Positions 21,301 to 33,294 of a DNA stretch of 64,000 nucleotides are shown here, piece after piece. Positions within the stretch are counted from its first letter, which is position 1. Every line of letters starts with the position of its first letter. Made by a program: the position numbers and the translations under genes. Origin of the DNA: Periplaneta americana (Eukaryota > Arthropoda > Insecta > Blattodea > Blattidae); assembly GCF_040183065.1 (NCBI RefSeq), contig NC_091120.1, forward strand, positions 21,857,708 to 21,921,707. Reading direction: 5' to 3'. The notes below the pieces were generated by a model. It was not told the DNA's origin, did not search any database, and saw only the letters and a program-made list of their open reading frames with translations.

Positions 21301-23032
21301 CTAAAAATCTGATGTCTAATAATAATTCAAATTTTTTGAATAAGCTAAGCCTCTTAAGAGCTTCGCCACTGGTACCAATACCAACAGAAGTTTCTTCTCA
21401 AATGGTCACGTCTGTAATAATAGTAAGTAATATAATTAAGATACAGAAAAAAAGAAAAAGTTATACTATTATGTCAATATAATCATACAAAACCAATAAC
21501 CCATTCATTATTTGAAGACAATAACACAGGATGTTGCAACAAAGTAATTCCAAAGGCATTCATTGTAACTCTTCCTCTCATTTCTTTTTCACACTTCATA
21601 CATCTCTTTCTCTCTAAAAAAAATAAAAATGCGCATGTTCACGACATGCCCTTTTTAATTGAACAACTTTTTATTAATAGACTGAAGTAAGTCATATCAC
21701 TTACAAGCATTAACAGTTAAGTAACAGATAAATAATCGTGATTTTAATATGTAACATAAGAAAATAAAATAGTGACAAATTCACTTTATGTATAAATCGG
21801 ATCATCGATTCTCAAGTGCAGCCCTTGTGGTCACCAAGTATTTGAGTACTATATATACTTTATTGTCATTTTTAGGTACCCATAATTAAAGTTAAGAAGT
21901 GAAAATTAATTGCCACAGCCCACATGTAGTCAGTCTATTATTTTTCTGTATTGGTTGTAAGTACACAGCTGCTTTTTAGACATTCTTCCTTGGAAAAACT
22001 CGTTATTTTGCTCTCATCGCTGCAAGCAAACAGAAAAATGCATCTTATGTGTGTCAATCTTGTTTTAAAATCGCATGAATATAATATAATTTCCCGAAGA
22101 CTCATGCTATCATCGAAAGCTATCTTCGAACAGATAATATATGGAAATTCTACAAACTGTTCTTAAAGTACTCTGTTCAATTTCATTTTTGGTGGCGGTA
22201 AATTTCAAATGAAGTTTTGTGACATACTTTATATATATTTTTGCTCAATACAGGAATATACACATGAACCCTTGACACGTATTTCATTGAAGCATATAAT
22301 TTTACTATTACTATTAGCACTAGGTTCACAATGTTCATGATTTATTACTACAATATAAAGTATGGCTACGAAAAATCCATGACGACCACAAGTGCAGCTA
22401 CAAAAAATGGCTTCTGAGAACCACTGACATATTTACTTACTGAACTGACACCAAAATGTCAATATTAAACTCTTACAAACCTGCTAAATCCAACTGTTAT
22501 AAAGTTTCGGGTTGCTATGTTTTTATTGTAAAAGTTATGAAACATGTTTTGTGAAGAAAGATAGTTATAATTATTGTCATTATGACAAAATTCTTATTTG
22601 TAAGAAATATAGTATCCACATGCATTAGTTTATATATTATCTTAAGAAATAATTTATACCCAATTATGGAGTACCGAACCTCTTCTATAGTTGTCATAAA
22701 TGTTTTAAGTAATTACTGCAATCAATATAATGTGCAGTTTGCTGTAAGTTTGTGGGAACCAATACTAAAATAATGAAGCCGTGGAAATGAAGGGGAACTA
22801 TGCGCCACTTTAACATCTAAAGACATACATTTGCAAATAAATAATAATAATAATAATGTTCTGTATTCGTACTTTAAATTTTACATAAATTAACATGATT
22901 CATTACATATTCCTCGATGGAACGCTCCAAGTACTGGTAGTATTTTTGAGAGCAACACATAAGTTAGCATTCTGTCCCCTGGCTTCATTTCCAATTTTAC
23001 AATTCATTTTGTCTTCAGATAAATCTAATTTT
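21300..23032. other. AT-rich sequence without a recognisable gene
   Basis: No frame longer than 71 codons, no terminal repeats found, and a short (AAT)n at about 22839-22857. Confidence 0.5.
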
Positions 23033-23415
23033 ATATAATAAAATGTTTCAAGTTCAATCTATAAGATTCATCTATTTTGCAAATGTTTATTTGCTATAAC
23101 ATTGTATATAGAACATTAACGTTTTTGCCTTTTCGCCATCACCAGATATTGTTAAGAAACACGTAATCTAAACCTTGAACAAATTAAAAATGTGCATTGT
23201 AATATGCATGACAAAATAGATTTTCATGAGTTTTATGTAGTATGTCTTATAAGTAAAAAGGTTTATTTAGAAAAAGATTTCCAGGAAAATATAAATTTGG
23301 AAAGTCAATATGATTTCAGATACGATATGATTTACAGATAATTGATTTTCCATTCTCTCGCCCCTCTCAGTACAACTGTTTACACAGGTTTGCAACATAT
23401 GCAAGTTATTAAGAT

Positions 23416-23568
23416 CAGTGGCGGCTCGTGATAAAATATTATGTGTGTTCACAATTTTGTGGTTCCAAAATCGAAGAGAATTTGAAATTGTACGTTTAGT
23501 CTAATATGAAATGTCATGATTCCAATGTTTCACTATCGAAAAAAAACCGTATATAAATTCAAAACGAC

Positions 23569-23633
<65 letters not shown>

Positions 23634-24481
23634 GTAATAATAATGAAACTCAGTCTTTCTATTTCCAATTTTTCCTGGTAAGCCAGTTTACCCAGTTCTT
23701 TACTGTTCCAAATTTCATTGAACAGAGTTCATTGTTTACGTTTGTTAAAAATGAATATACATACCACAGTCCCGTTATTTACAAACGCGTGTGTTCAGTA
23801 ATATATTTTGATTCACAACACACTGATACACTATAGCCTATACCAGTACTGTAATCCCATTCGCATAGATTGATTGCTATAAATACATGCCAGTAAATAT
23901 TATTCTTAAATATTATACACTACCATACAGATACTTAAATTCATACCACCACCACAGTCAGCCAGCACGTGTTTGAAAGCCAAGCTATGCTATTATGCCG
24001 ACACTGAAGCATAGTAATTCACAAACTACACTCTCGTAGCAGCAATGTACACACATCTACGTAAAGTAAACGTTCCTACAGTCAGATGCTGACATCTACA
24101 GACTTTTAAATTTCCTCGAGATATAGCACGTGAACAATAGGCACCGATGCACCTGACATCTGTAGGATAGATACTCATCATGTTCACTTAACGCTTTGTG
24201 CTCTTGACGAGTCATAAGCGGCCAGCTAAAGACAATTTTCTCCCGCGCATGCGTGAAATTCCTGTAACCATCTCGAAAAGAGCACGACTTGTACGTGAAC
24301 GGATGTTGCCAAGTTTACATAAGAAGTTTATGCAAGATGCGGGAAGTTTAAAATAGGTACTCGATTCTGATATTATACATCCCCACTACGTCAATACGGT
24401 ATCAAATAATAAAACTAGTCGTGCATTAATGGAAACAAGGTGTTCACGTGCTCTTGTGCTCTCATTGACGCACCGCCACTG
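23416..24481. mobile_element. hAT non-autonomous element with 8-bp duplication
   Basis: The ends are CAGTGGCGGCTCGTGA and CAGTGGCGGTGCGTCA (inverted). ATTAAGAT is repeated perfectly at 23408-23415 and 24482-24489. This is a textbook hAT insertion of 1066 bp inside the spacer of the larger inverted repeat. It contains the (AAT)n at 23573 and no transposase. Confidence 0.92.
23573..23643. repeat. (AAT)n microsatellite
   Basis: About 23 AAT units with one AGT interruption, inside the hAT element. The translated poly-Asn frame is not a protein. Confidence 0.95.
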
Positions 24482-25389
24482 ATTAAGATTAATATAAACT
24501 TAAACTTTTTGATCCAAATTTACACATTTTTCCTTCATTTCAGCATACCACCCACTAAAAACCTACAAGCATATGTTTCTACCAATACAATGATGTTTGC
24601 TACTATTTGAATGCAGTACTTTTTATACGCAATCAATAAGTAAGTTTCAGCAGGATACAATCATTCACTTCAGAATTCTTTAGCCACTTAATAATTCTTA
24701 GATAAATCATTGAAACATGTATTTTACAGATTCAAGATTTGATGAATGAAGAACAGCCAAATGTATTGCTAAACAACTACTAACGATTAATTGTAACAGC
24801 ATGGCAATATACGACACATAAGATTTTATTAAATTTTATCACTATTTATTATTAATTTTATTAATTACCTATTATCGATTTTATAAATTGTCATTTAAAT
24901 AATGTATTGATATCACATCACCATTCCACTCATAATTCCCTGGTAATTAATTATAAATTCAACAATTAAGTCTTTTCCACCAATATTTAATTATTGCTGA
25001 TATTTGTATTTTGTTAATAATTTAATGCAAGATATAATATAACACGCTTGTCATTTTTAATCATTTCATATGGGTTTTTGTAACATGAGTTATATGTATC
25101 TGAAATCATATCGACTTTCCAAATTTATATTTTCCTGGAAATCTTTTTCTAAATAAACCTTTTTACTTATAAGACATACTACATAAAACTCATGAAAATC
25201 TATTTTGTCATGCATATTACAATGTACATTTTTAATTTGTTCAAGGTTTAGATTACGTGTTTCTTAACAATATCTGAAGATGCCGAAAAGGCGAAAACGT
25301 TAATATTCTATATACAATGTTATAGCAAATAAACATTTGCAAAATAGATAAATCTTATAGATTGAACTTGAAACATTTTATTATATTCA

Positions 25390-26330
25390 TTTCTAATGTC
25401 TGTATCACAGACATTCTATGATTCGACATATTGTTAATTTTTTGCTATTAATGCTTGTCTGAAACCAAGGATTAGTATCCTAGCAGCAAGTGTCATGTAT
25501 CATAGAATTAGGCAAAGTGTCATAAAATGGAGATAATGGTAAATACAATCAATATTTATCAAAATGGAAGACATGTCTCCCCAACCCCAATTTTATTTAT
25601 AAATTGGGGAATCTTACATACACATACTGTACATACTAAGCAAAATACATTTCTTGGGTTACTAGCTTTACATTGTATAGTATACACAAAAATAATATTT
25701 GCATTCTATGATCTGAATTATCTTCCCATGTCTGAACATGACATTATCAAGTAAGTACCTAACAAAAGTTAGTTAGGTATACTTTAGTTAATTTAAATAG
25801 CATTACGACATTTTAGTTATGCAGTATTGTTTACTTTCTCAATGTAGGAAATACTATAAAAGTATTAGGATTACCAGTACGCAAAATTTAGATACACACA
25901 TATAGTCGGACCATCGGATCTGTGCCCCTGTAAGATATGCGAACTGAACTCTAATTTCTTGTCAGCCTCAGTAATTCATTTCTCTCCCTGCATTCCTATC
26001 TCCCTCTTTTCTATCTCTCTCCCTTTCTGTCCCCACTACTCAAAATTTTGGCCTTCTTGCGGGACAGTTTATAATATTTGCACTTATAGTCCAGTGTTGT
26101 CAACTCAACATGAATACTGTAGCACGGAGTGGCGAAAGAAATATTATTAAGCAAGTACGTAATAGCATTTTGTGATGAAGAGAAACAAACAGATCAATAT
26201 CTGTTTCTTATAAATCAGGCAATGAAAAGAGCAACTGATATCATAGTGAGGCTTATTTTATTTCAATTGATTATGTATTAAAATTATTTACTTAACTAAT
26301 ACTAATAACACAACATTTTATGTAATTTAT
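25390..26330. other. No recognisable gene
   Basis: AT-rich. Small frames at 25527-25754 and 25959-26150 show no motif. Confidence 0.45.
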
Positions 26331-26334
26331 ATAG

Positions 26335-26690
26335 ACAGGTCAGAACTCCTAATAAAGAAAATCAGGAGAGAGGGAGTCTGTGCAGGAGATGAAAAGCTAG
26401 AATCACCAGAGAAGAACAGACCAAGGCAACTTTTAATTATTGTAGATGATATGAACTGATGTATTTTAAGAAGAAAGATACAAGAATTTTATACCATTCA
26501 GAAAGAAGTTTCAACATTGAAGAAATTACTGAAGCTTGCGAGAGAAGTAATAATTTCCAAGGTTGGAGAGAAAAACTACGGAAAGTGATTCGAGACATGG
26601 GATTTAGGTTTAAAAAATGTAGAAATGCAAGATGTATTTTGATTGAAAGAAATAATATTGTAGCATGGAGGACCAGTTATTTATGACACT
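26335..26690 (+). pseudogene. Transposase N-terminal fragment, IS630/Tc1-like
   Basis: Two frames give RRKIQEFYTIQKEVSTLKKL, then MGFRFKKCRNARCILIERNN IVAW-type sequence, ending WRTSYL-stop. This is the helix-turn-helix part seen before the DDE domain in IS630-like insect transposases. The catalytic part is missing. Frames are broken near 26458. Confidence 0.6.
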
Positions 26691-26694
26691 GTTT

Positions 26695-27165
26695 GACGGA
26701 AGTTTGGCAACATCCCTATTCGGCAAGGTTCGTGGCCTGCTGTTCAACGTGGTGGGAGGAAAGCGGGTGGAACGGAGTGAGTACAGGCGTTAACTTTTCC
26801 AAGAACGACGACAGCGCTGAAGGAGCACAGATCCAATGGTCCGACAATACAACATATAAACTGTACGTATGTAGGCCTATGTGCACACACACACACACAT
26901 ACACGCACATTATTATTCATTGAAATTATAACACAGCAGTATCACAAGGTTCAGCAGTGTGTTTTTGTGAGTAGGCCCACATATCTTCTTGTTTTGTACA
27001 TTTGACAGTTCATACTTTTAATAAGTGTAATAATGACACAAGCATTTTTATTATACAAGATTAAACAGAAGTTAAAATTTGTTAAAAATTGGATGGCTTA
27101 GAAAAAAATATGTTTCAAAGATTTTAGAAGGATATTCATGAATATGTTGTATTAAAACATAGTAT
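26695..27165. other. No recognisable gene; short CA repeat
   Basis: A GC-richer patch at 26700-26860 of unknown nature, then (CA)n at about 26883-26905. Confidence 0.4.
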
Positions 27166-27175
27166 AATATTAATA

Positions 27176-27232
<57 letters not shown>
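27176..27232. repeat. (TAA)n microsatellite
   Basis: About 19 units of AAT. Confidence 0.95.
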
Positions 27233-27234
<2 letters not shown>

Positions 27235-27388
27235 GCAAAATTTAAATACTGATCACGCAAATTGCAAAAAAACTTAATAATGACCCCTCTCCCCTTGACA
27301 ACATTTTGCGTATGCTACTGCCTGTGAATGATTTCAGTGACTTTGTTGATGAAAGAGATACTCAAATTTTAAAATCAACAAAAAAACA

Positions 27389-27703
27389 ATGAAAATGGTG
27401 ATTATGAGTTTTGGTGGAGTAGAAAGAGGATTCATTTTAGTAAATAGCATTGCAACAGACAAAAGAAATACCGGTAATCTCTGCTTGTTGGAAACATCTC
27501 ATGAGAGTGTAGCTTATAGGGAAGCCTCTGGTTGGGATTCAACAATTTTCATGAATCTTGGCTACGTCTTGGACACCATACAGTTACTGACGGCCATGTC
27601 AAGGAGAAAGGAAGTATACAGAATATTCACAACACCAATTAGTTTTGTGGTCACTTCAGACAGAATAAGTGCATTTTTAATTATGTTACATACAATTCTG
27701 TAA
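27389..27703 (+). other. Unassigned 104-codon frame
   Basis: The frame has ordinary amino-acid composition but no motif I recognise, no neighbouring exon, and no transposon ends. It may be chance. Confidence 0.15.
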
Positions 27704-27889
27704 TAGCATGTTGCATTGTAATTTTCCCACATTTGTAGCCCTCTATTATTACCAGAACCTCATTTAAAATTCTTCATATTAAAATTATAAAAATTTCTGT
27801 AATTAACGAAGAGAACCAGTTGTTAAAAATTCAGAATGACACCCCTGATAAAACTACGTTCTACAGAGATGGATTTCTAACAGAGATGT

Positions 27890-28245
27890 ATCAAGTAAGG
27901 ACAAAATTATAAATAATATTATAACACAAAAAATGAAAGTGCAAGGATCACTTGTAGATTTTATGAAAACAAAACAATTAAGATGGTTTGGTCATATAAA
28001 GAGGATGGCAGAAGATAGATTTCCGAATGGATTTCAACGGGAAAAAGGAAGAGGGAAAGACCAAAATTGACATGGACACAAAGAATAATTAGAATAATGA
28101 GAGAAAGGGGCTTGGAAAATAGGGCATGGGAGAATAGAGAAGAATGGAGAAAGGCTGTAGAATCCTGAAAATGGGTACAGGAAGATGTCCTAGGACATTG
28201 TAAAACCCGATAATAAATAAAATATGTGTATATGTATGTATGTAA
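27890..28245 (+). mobile_element. Non-LTR retrotransposon ORF2 C-terminus (family 5)
   Basis: MKTKQLRWFGHIKRMAEDRF, then in another frame RPKLTWTQRIIR and WENREEWRKAVES-stop. This is again the LINE C-terminal domain, frameshifted near 28030. It ends in a (TATG)n tail. Confidence 0.75.
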
Positions 28246-28287
28246 CACACCAAATAATATAAAATGACAAGATGAATAGAGTAAAAC

Positions 28288-28894
28288 GGGTTGGGGACAA
28301 CTTGCCACAGAAAATTAGCCACAGAGGCAACTCGCCACATAATTGAAATTCGTATCAAAGACAATTCGCCACACATTAAAATTCATGTGAAAGGCAATTG
28401 GCCATATACTAAAATTCGCTACAACTTGTAATAGCCTATATGAAGGTAATACTCAAATTCGCAACAATTTATAATATATTCCTATGGTAACACAAGACAA
28501 ATTCAGAAGCTGTAAACTAATTCGGAACTATGGCGGAAGAAATTCCCTTCACAAAATCAGAAAGAGGCTCTGGCAAATTAATTTATCTTGGCTACATGTA
28601 CATGAGACTCAGAGAAAATGAGAATGGAGTTGAAACCAAATTTCATATACATAGCAATTTACATACTTAGTGGAATTTACAATTATTAATCTCTGTATCT
28701 ATTCGCACAATATAGAGCTTCTGGAAGTCATGGATTTATCTTTGTACCCCAGTGTGGCAAATTGTCTATTTGTGGCAAATTGTCTATATGTGACGAATTG
28801 TCTATTTGTGACGAATGGTCTATTTGTGACGAATTGTCTATCTGTGGCGAATTGTCCCTATTACCGATTTTCTGTGGCCAATTGTCCGGAACCG
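28288..28894. mobile_element. Foldback element with tandem-repeat arms, 9-bp duplication
   Basis: The ends GGGTTGGGGACAACTTGCCA and CGGTTCCGGACAATTGGCCA are inverted and flanked by GAGTAAAAC at 28279-28287 and 28895-28903. The right arm is six 18-bp units of the form TGTGRCRAATTGTCTATT (28753-28860). The left arm has older units in the opposite direction (CAATTCGCCACA). Arms made of short tandem repeats are a foldback feature; a 9-bp duplication fits Mutator-like insertion. There is no transposase. Confidence 0.78.
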
Positions 28895-29350
28895 GAGTAA
28901 AACAATATAACAGTTATCATGACGCAATAAAATGTCCAGTTATTCATTATTCTGGCCTTATTCCTCTTAGCAACACATAAATAAGTGGTGCAATGAAGAG
29001 ATCACTACAGAATTTTTGGTGTCATAAGCTATAGCCCCTATGACGAAATGTATATGGGTGTTATTAGTATGCGAGGAAAAGATGGCCACTATAAAAGGAA
29101 TCAAATTTAATTTTTGATGCTGTTTAAATTGTTGACTTCTCGTACAATAGATCATTACTGCCTACAACACCAACATTTTCAAGAGTCGAACAGTCTCTGC
29201 AGAAGCATGCAGAAGTGTTGGCATTGAAGACTGCCAATTTTAACATTTTCTGTAACAATCACTTTAAATAAAATTTGTTTCTCTCACATGCTTATATTGT
29301 TTTTACATTTCATCACTTAGACAATAACACGTGGCACCAAAAATTCTGTA

Positions 29351-30000
29351 CAGTAGAACCCCGATTATCTGTCACCCTATTAACCGATTGGTGGATTATC
29401 CGACTGTCTATTTATCACTCTTTTTTACTTCATAAATAAATAACTTATATGAAGTACTGTTTTGTACATCACATTAGTAGATTCTACATATGTTTTGCTA
29501 GAGAGTGTTATTACAAGCATTATCGTTACACAACATTGTCTACTATTCGAATTGCCATTATATGATATAACTTGTATATGAAATGTCTTCCATGGGTGTT
29601 AACAGAAAACGTGTTGTGCTAAGAATCGAAAAAAATAGAAATAATTGAATGGTTTGAGAAAAAGAAACTGTGGCTCATCTCGCATCAGAATGCGAGAATG
29701 GAGTTACAACTGCACGATTTAATAAAAAAACAAGGATATAGTATTAAAAAATATGTAAATCTACAACATGAAACCTCCTTTATTTTCTTATACAGTCATT
29801 ACAAAGGGCTTCCTTGTCCCTTAAAAACCCGTCGTTGACAACCAGACTTAAATTAGTGAACTTCTGATCCACTACCTAACGAGTTAAATACAAGACCATG
29901 GAGGAAATTACAAAATCTTTTATGGTACGGATTAGCCGATTTTTTCGATCAACCGTTCAGTCCATCCCCTTCATTACCACGGATAATAGAGGTTCTACTG
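29351..30000. mobile_element. Tigger/pogo remnant, 650 bp
   Basis: The ends CAGTAGAACCCCGATTATCT and CAGTAGAACCTCTATTATCC are inverted and flanked by TA. Inside, decayed frames read NRKRVVL, EIIEWFEK, ETVAHLASE, the N-terminal helix-turn-helix of CENP-B/Tigger transposases. The catalytic region is deleted. Confidence 0.8.
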
Positions 30001-30104
30001 TAGTAGCATTCTCCACATTGGCCTCTATGCTCTGCCAAGGTTTAGGGAACACAGTGTCAAAACCAAGCATACACAGGCATGCACTGCATAAAGAAAAATA
30101 TATA

Positions 30105-30245
30105 TCTTGGTGTCCTCTACATACTCGGCGGTCAGAGCGTGGTGCGGACCACACCACCTCATTCTAGTGCCGAGGTCATGGAAAGCATGGGACTCTACCT
30201 CCATGCCCCCCAAGTGCCTTCATGGCATGTTACGGGGATACCTTT
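30105..30245 (-). repeat. Unclassified interspersed repeat, copy 2
   Basis: Inverted relative of the repeat at 6768: GCCATGAAGGCACTTGGGGG, GGAGGTAGAG, TAGAATGAGGTGGTGTGG on the - strand. The frames here (29898-30481) are accidental. Confidence 0.55.
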
Positions 30246-30389
30246 ACCTTTTACATTTACATACTCTGCCATTTTGTAAGATTTGTTCCGATAACACTCT
30301 GATACCTGCTAACATGAAATATGGTCATTACATTATCTTCCAGAAGTTGAAACCATGCCTTCTAAAGTTAAGCAAGCATATCGATGGGC

Positions 30390-30622
30390 CAGCTAAAAAA
30401 GGAAACAACTCAAAATTTAAAGTTTTGAAAAAACTGCATCTTAAAGTTTCAAGTTGCTGTGAAAAATCCAAGGATCATTGAACTTACTTCAAATTCTGTT
30501 AAATGTATCAAATATACTCTAAGTTCCAATTAGAATGATATTAATTGGATTTTTCACAGCAATATGAAACTTTAAAAAAGCAGTTATCTTAGAATTTTAA
30601 ATTTTGGATTGTTTAGCTTTTG
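30390..30622. repeat. Palindromic hairpin element, ~80 bp arms
   Basis: AAACTTT..GCTGTGAAAAATCCAA on the left is mirrored by TTGGATTTTTCACAGC..AAAGTTTC on the right, with outer GCTAAA/TTTAGC blocks. There is no clear target duplication. Confidence 0.7.
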
Positions 30623-30624
30623 AA

Positions 30625-33210
30625 ATAGCCTGTCGGTATAATCTGAAGCAAATGTACAAATCGGGTATTGTGTTTACTTATTTCTCGAATTTAAACGTCT
30701 GAATTTCGTACATAGGCCTACTACGTAAGTTTCAAATTATTTGAAAAATAAGCACTCTAATTTATGATTTGAACAGTGTTATTCAATGCTGTTTCTAATA
30801 CAAGGTATGGCATTAATTATTTGTAAAGATTCTTGAAATTTTAATTTTATTTTCAAACTTCTTGAGCTACAATGCTCATTCCACAATGATGTACTGGCCA
30901 CTTTTCATGACATCATTACAGATATTATAATGACAATATGTAATAGTACATTATGCAACGAGCCTATAATGGTAGGCAAGTTTCATACGACTTCTTATGC
31001 TCGACCATATTTCTAACTTGAAATTATTCATAAGTATTAATGTTATTCTTATCTGACTGGGGAGCGGAACTGACCTTGTGCAATATCTCGTAAATTGTGA
31101 GATGTGTGCAGACGCGAAAGTATTGATTTTTTCCTAGAAACAAATGTCATTGACCTTGATATAATCTAGAGAGTAAAATAAAGATTAATCTTGATATAAC
31201 CTTGAAATTGATTTAGACAATGAAAAACGAGATGACAAATTGAATTTATTTGAATATTATTTACAATTAACGCTAATTATTATAGTAACAGAACATAACC
31301 TTCTGCGACAGTATTGGTTTTCCAGCCTCTGTGACTTTTCACTAGTTGTCTTTCGATTGCATATCCGAGAATAATCGATACTTGCGCTTTCATATTGCTA
31401 CAATGGTGTTTTCTGATTGGTGGAACACCTGAACTTTAATGAATAGGTGTACTTTAATGAGGTCCATTAAAGGGCTGCTACCAGGTGTATAATTACTACA
31501 TTTCGGCATGGTCGAGCATAAAATAAAAAAGAAAACCCGTTTTGCATTCATGAACACTGTATATTCAGATTTAAAATCTTGACCGTTTTAAAACACTTCT
31601 ATAGACTACTACATATAAGAAAGTAAAAAATACTCAGTGCTAAATAGGCACAAATTGATATACTTCAGGATAGGATTAGCTTCATACAACAGAAAATGTT
31701 TTATGTTCCTTCACCTAATTTTACATTAACGGCAACTTATTGATAAGATACATAATACACTTTACAGTCTGATACTTGTTTTTTTATTTCAGTGGTGATA
31801 GGTACAAATATCGTTCTCTAGGTTAGCATTCTAAATTAACGAATATAGTTTACATAATGTGAGGTTTTATGTCATCTATGTATGTTCCAAATTTTGTTGC
31901 AATTCAGATGTTGGATGTTGCTCATTTAAGACATACTCTTATAAACAATCATTCCACGAGGTTTTATCCTTTGAGATCCAATGTAATAACACTAAATCAT
32001 TTAATAAATAAAAAATACCGGTACATGTGAATGAGTATGCATGTTTTCCTGTCTCGAATCGCTTTACTTATGTTGTGTCACAAGACATGGCACATGATTT
32101 ATTCTGCTGCAGCTATTGTTAGTTTCTTGGATTTGCTCATTAGTGACGGGTCATTCCATGCCAAATTGATACAAAGTTGAAATACTTTTGAAAATCTAAT
32201 TGCAAATATATAATATATAATTCATGGATGTATTGGTCTTACTGAAACAAATGAATGATAATGATAATGATTGTCCTGATACATGTTATTATACGTCTGA
32301 AAGTTAGATGGAATTATTCAGGGAAAGGAAAATCCCATATATTTTTATACGTTAAATTTCACATTAAATCTAAAGTTATTAATAGTAGGTATAAGTAACT
32401 GAAAATAGTTAGCTGATTTTTTTTAAGATATGGAGTTACATTCTCTGAATATTCAATATCAAAATTTCTGTATAACAGAAGGTAATAAATAATAGTCAAA
32501 TCTCCCTATATAGGCATATAAATACAAATATATATACATGAAAGGATCTTCCATTCGTATTGGAGCTGGATTATTGGTAACAAAATGCTATGTGAAAAAG
32601 GTCTGAAATTCACATTCACCACAGCAAAGAAATGTTAGATTGAATATAGAGTTAAGAAGAAAGACACAGAAAACTAATTTTGCATACAAGGGGGTACATT
32701 GATATTAAATCTATTAAATACCTGATAAGTCTAATGGTACAAAATAATTTATTGAAAGAAGTTATAATAATCAATCATTAATTTCAATTGAATGGACCTG
32801 CAAATTTATATTTGTTCACATATACAGTATGTAGACTGTCCTGAATTTGAAAAAGAACCTTTCTGCCCCATATTAACCTTAAAATTAACACTGTAAATTC
32901 CGTATTTCAGAGTTTTAACTTGAACATAACAATCTTGCTCTTGTCTGGCCATGCACTATTTCAAATTTTATCTTAAAATGTTCTGATCTATTCCTACACT
33001 CAAAATATCTTCATTTTTGTCATTTGTTCTTTTCTTTATTTTTTTAATGTGATACACGGATTTCTGACAGAGAAACTGATTTAATAAAATTAAAACTTAC
33101 ACAATCGGAGATTTAGATTAATATAAATTACGCTGCACTTTTGATTGCAGTCAAAACTACCATAAACTAAATTTTCATGAAACAGGAAGTAGTTTGATTA
33201 TTTTAAGGTG
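30625..33210. other. AT-rich desert, no recognisable gene
   Basis: There are no frames above 60 codons. At 32150 GGGTCATTCCATGCCAAATT resembles the end of a dispersed repeat, also seen near 60230 and 62030. Nothing else is seen. Confidence 0.5.
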
Positions 33211-33294
33211 TAAATGCACAGGTACTTTGCTACTTCCATTCTATAATCAAATATGGATTAATATTCTGGAGCAACACATCTGAAGCCAAACATA

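Larger units (their letters stand above)
23033..25386. mobile_element. Large inverted repeat, ~290 bp arms, hammerhead-like core
   Basis: Arms 23033-23320 and 25097-25386 are inverted copies with about 93% identity by eye. Both carry CTGaaGATGsCGAAAAGGC... and a tail with AAATAAA. Oriented to the + strand, the right arm has CTGAAGA (25274-25280), a short GCC/GGC stem and GAAA (25293-25296), the conserved core of a hammerhead ribozyme. The left arm has lost it (CTGGTGA). The spacer is mostly a later hAT insertion. Penelope-like elements carry such ribozymes, but no Penelope protein is seen. Confidence 0.6.

Noticed and set aside
29898-30481. Overlapping frames of 60-124 codons on both strands
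   Set aside because: They cover the Tigger end, an interspersed repeat and a palindrome, and have no protein motif.
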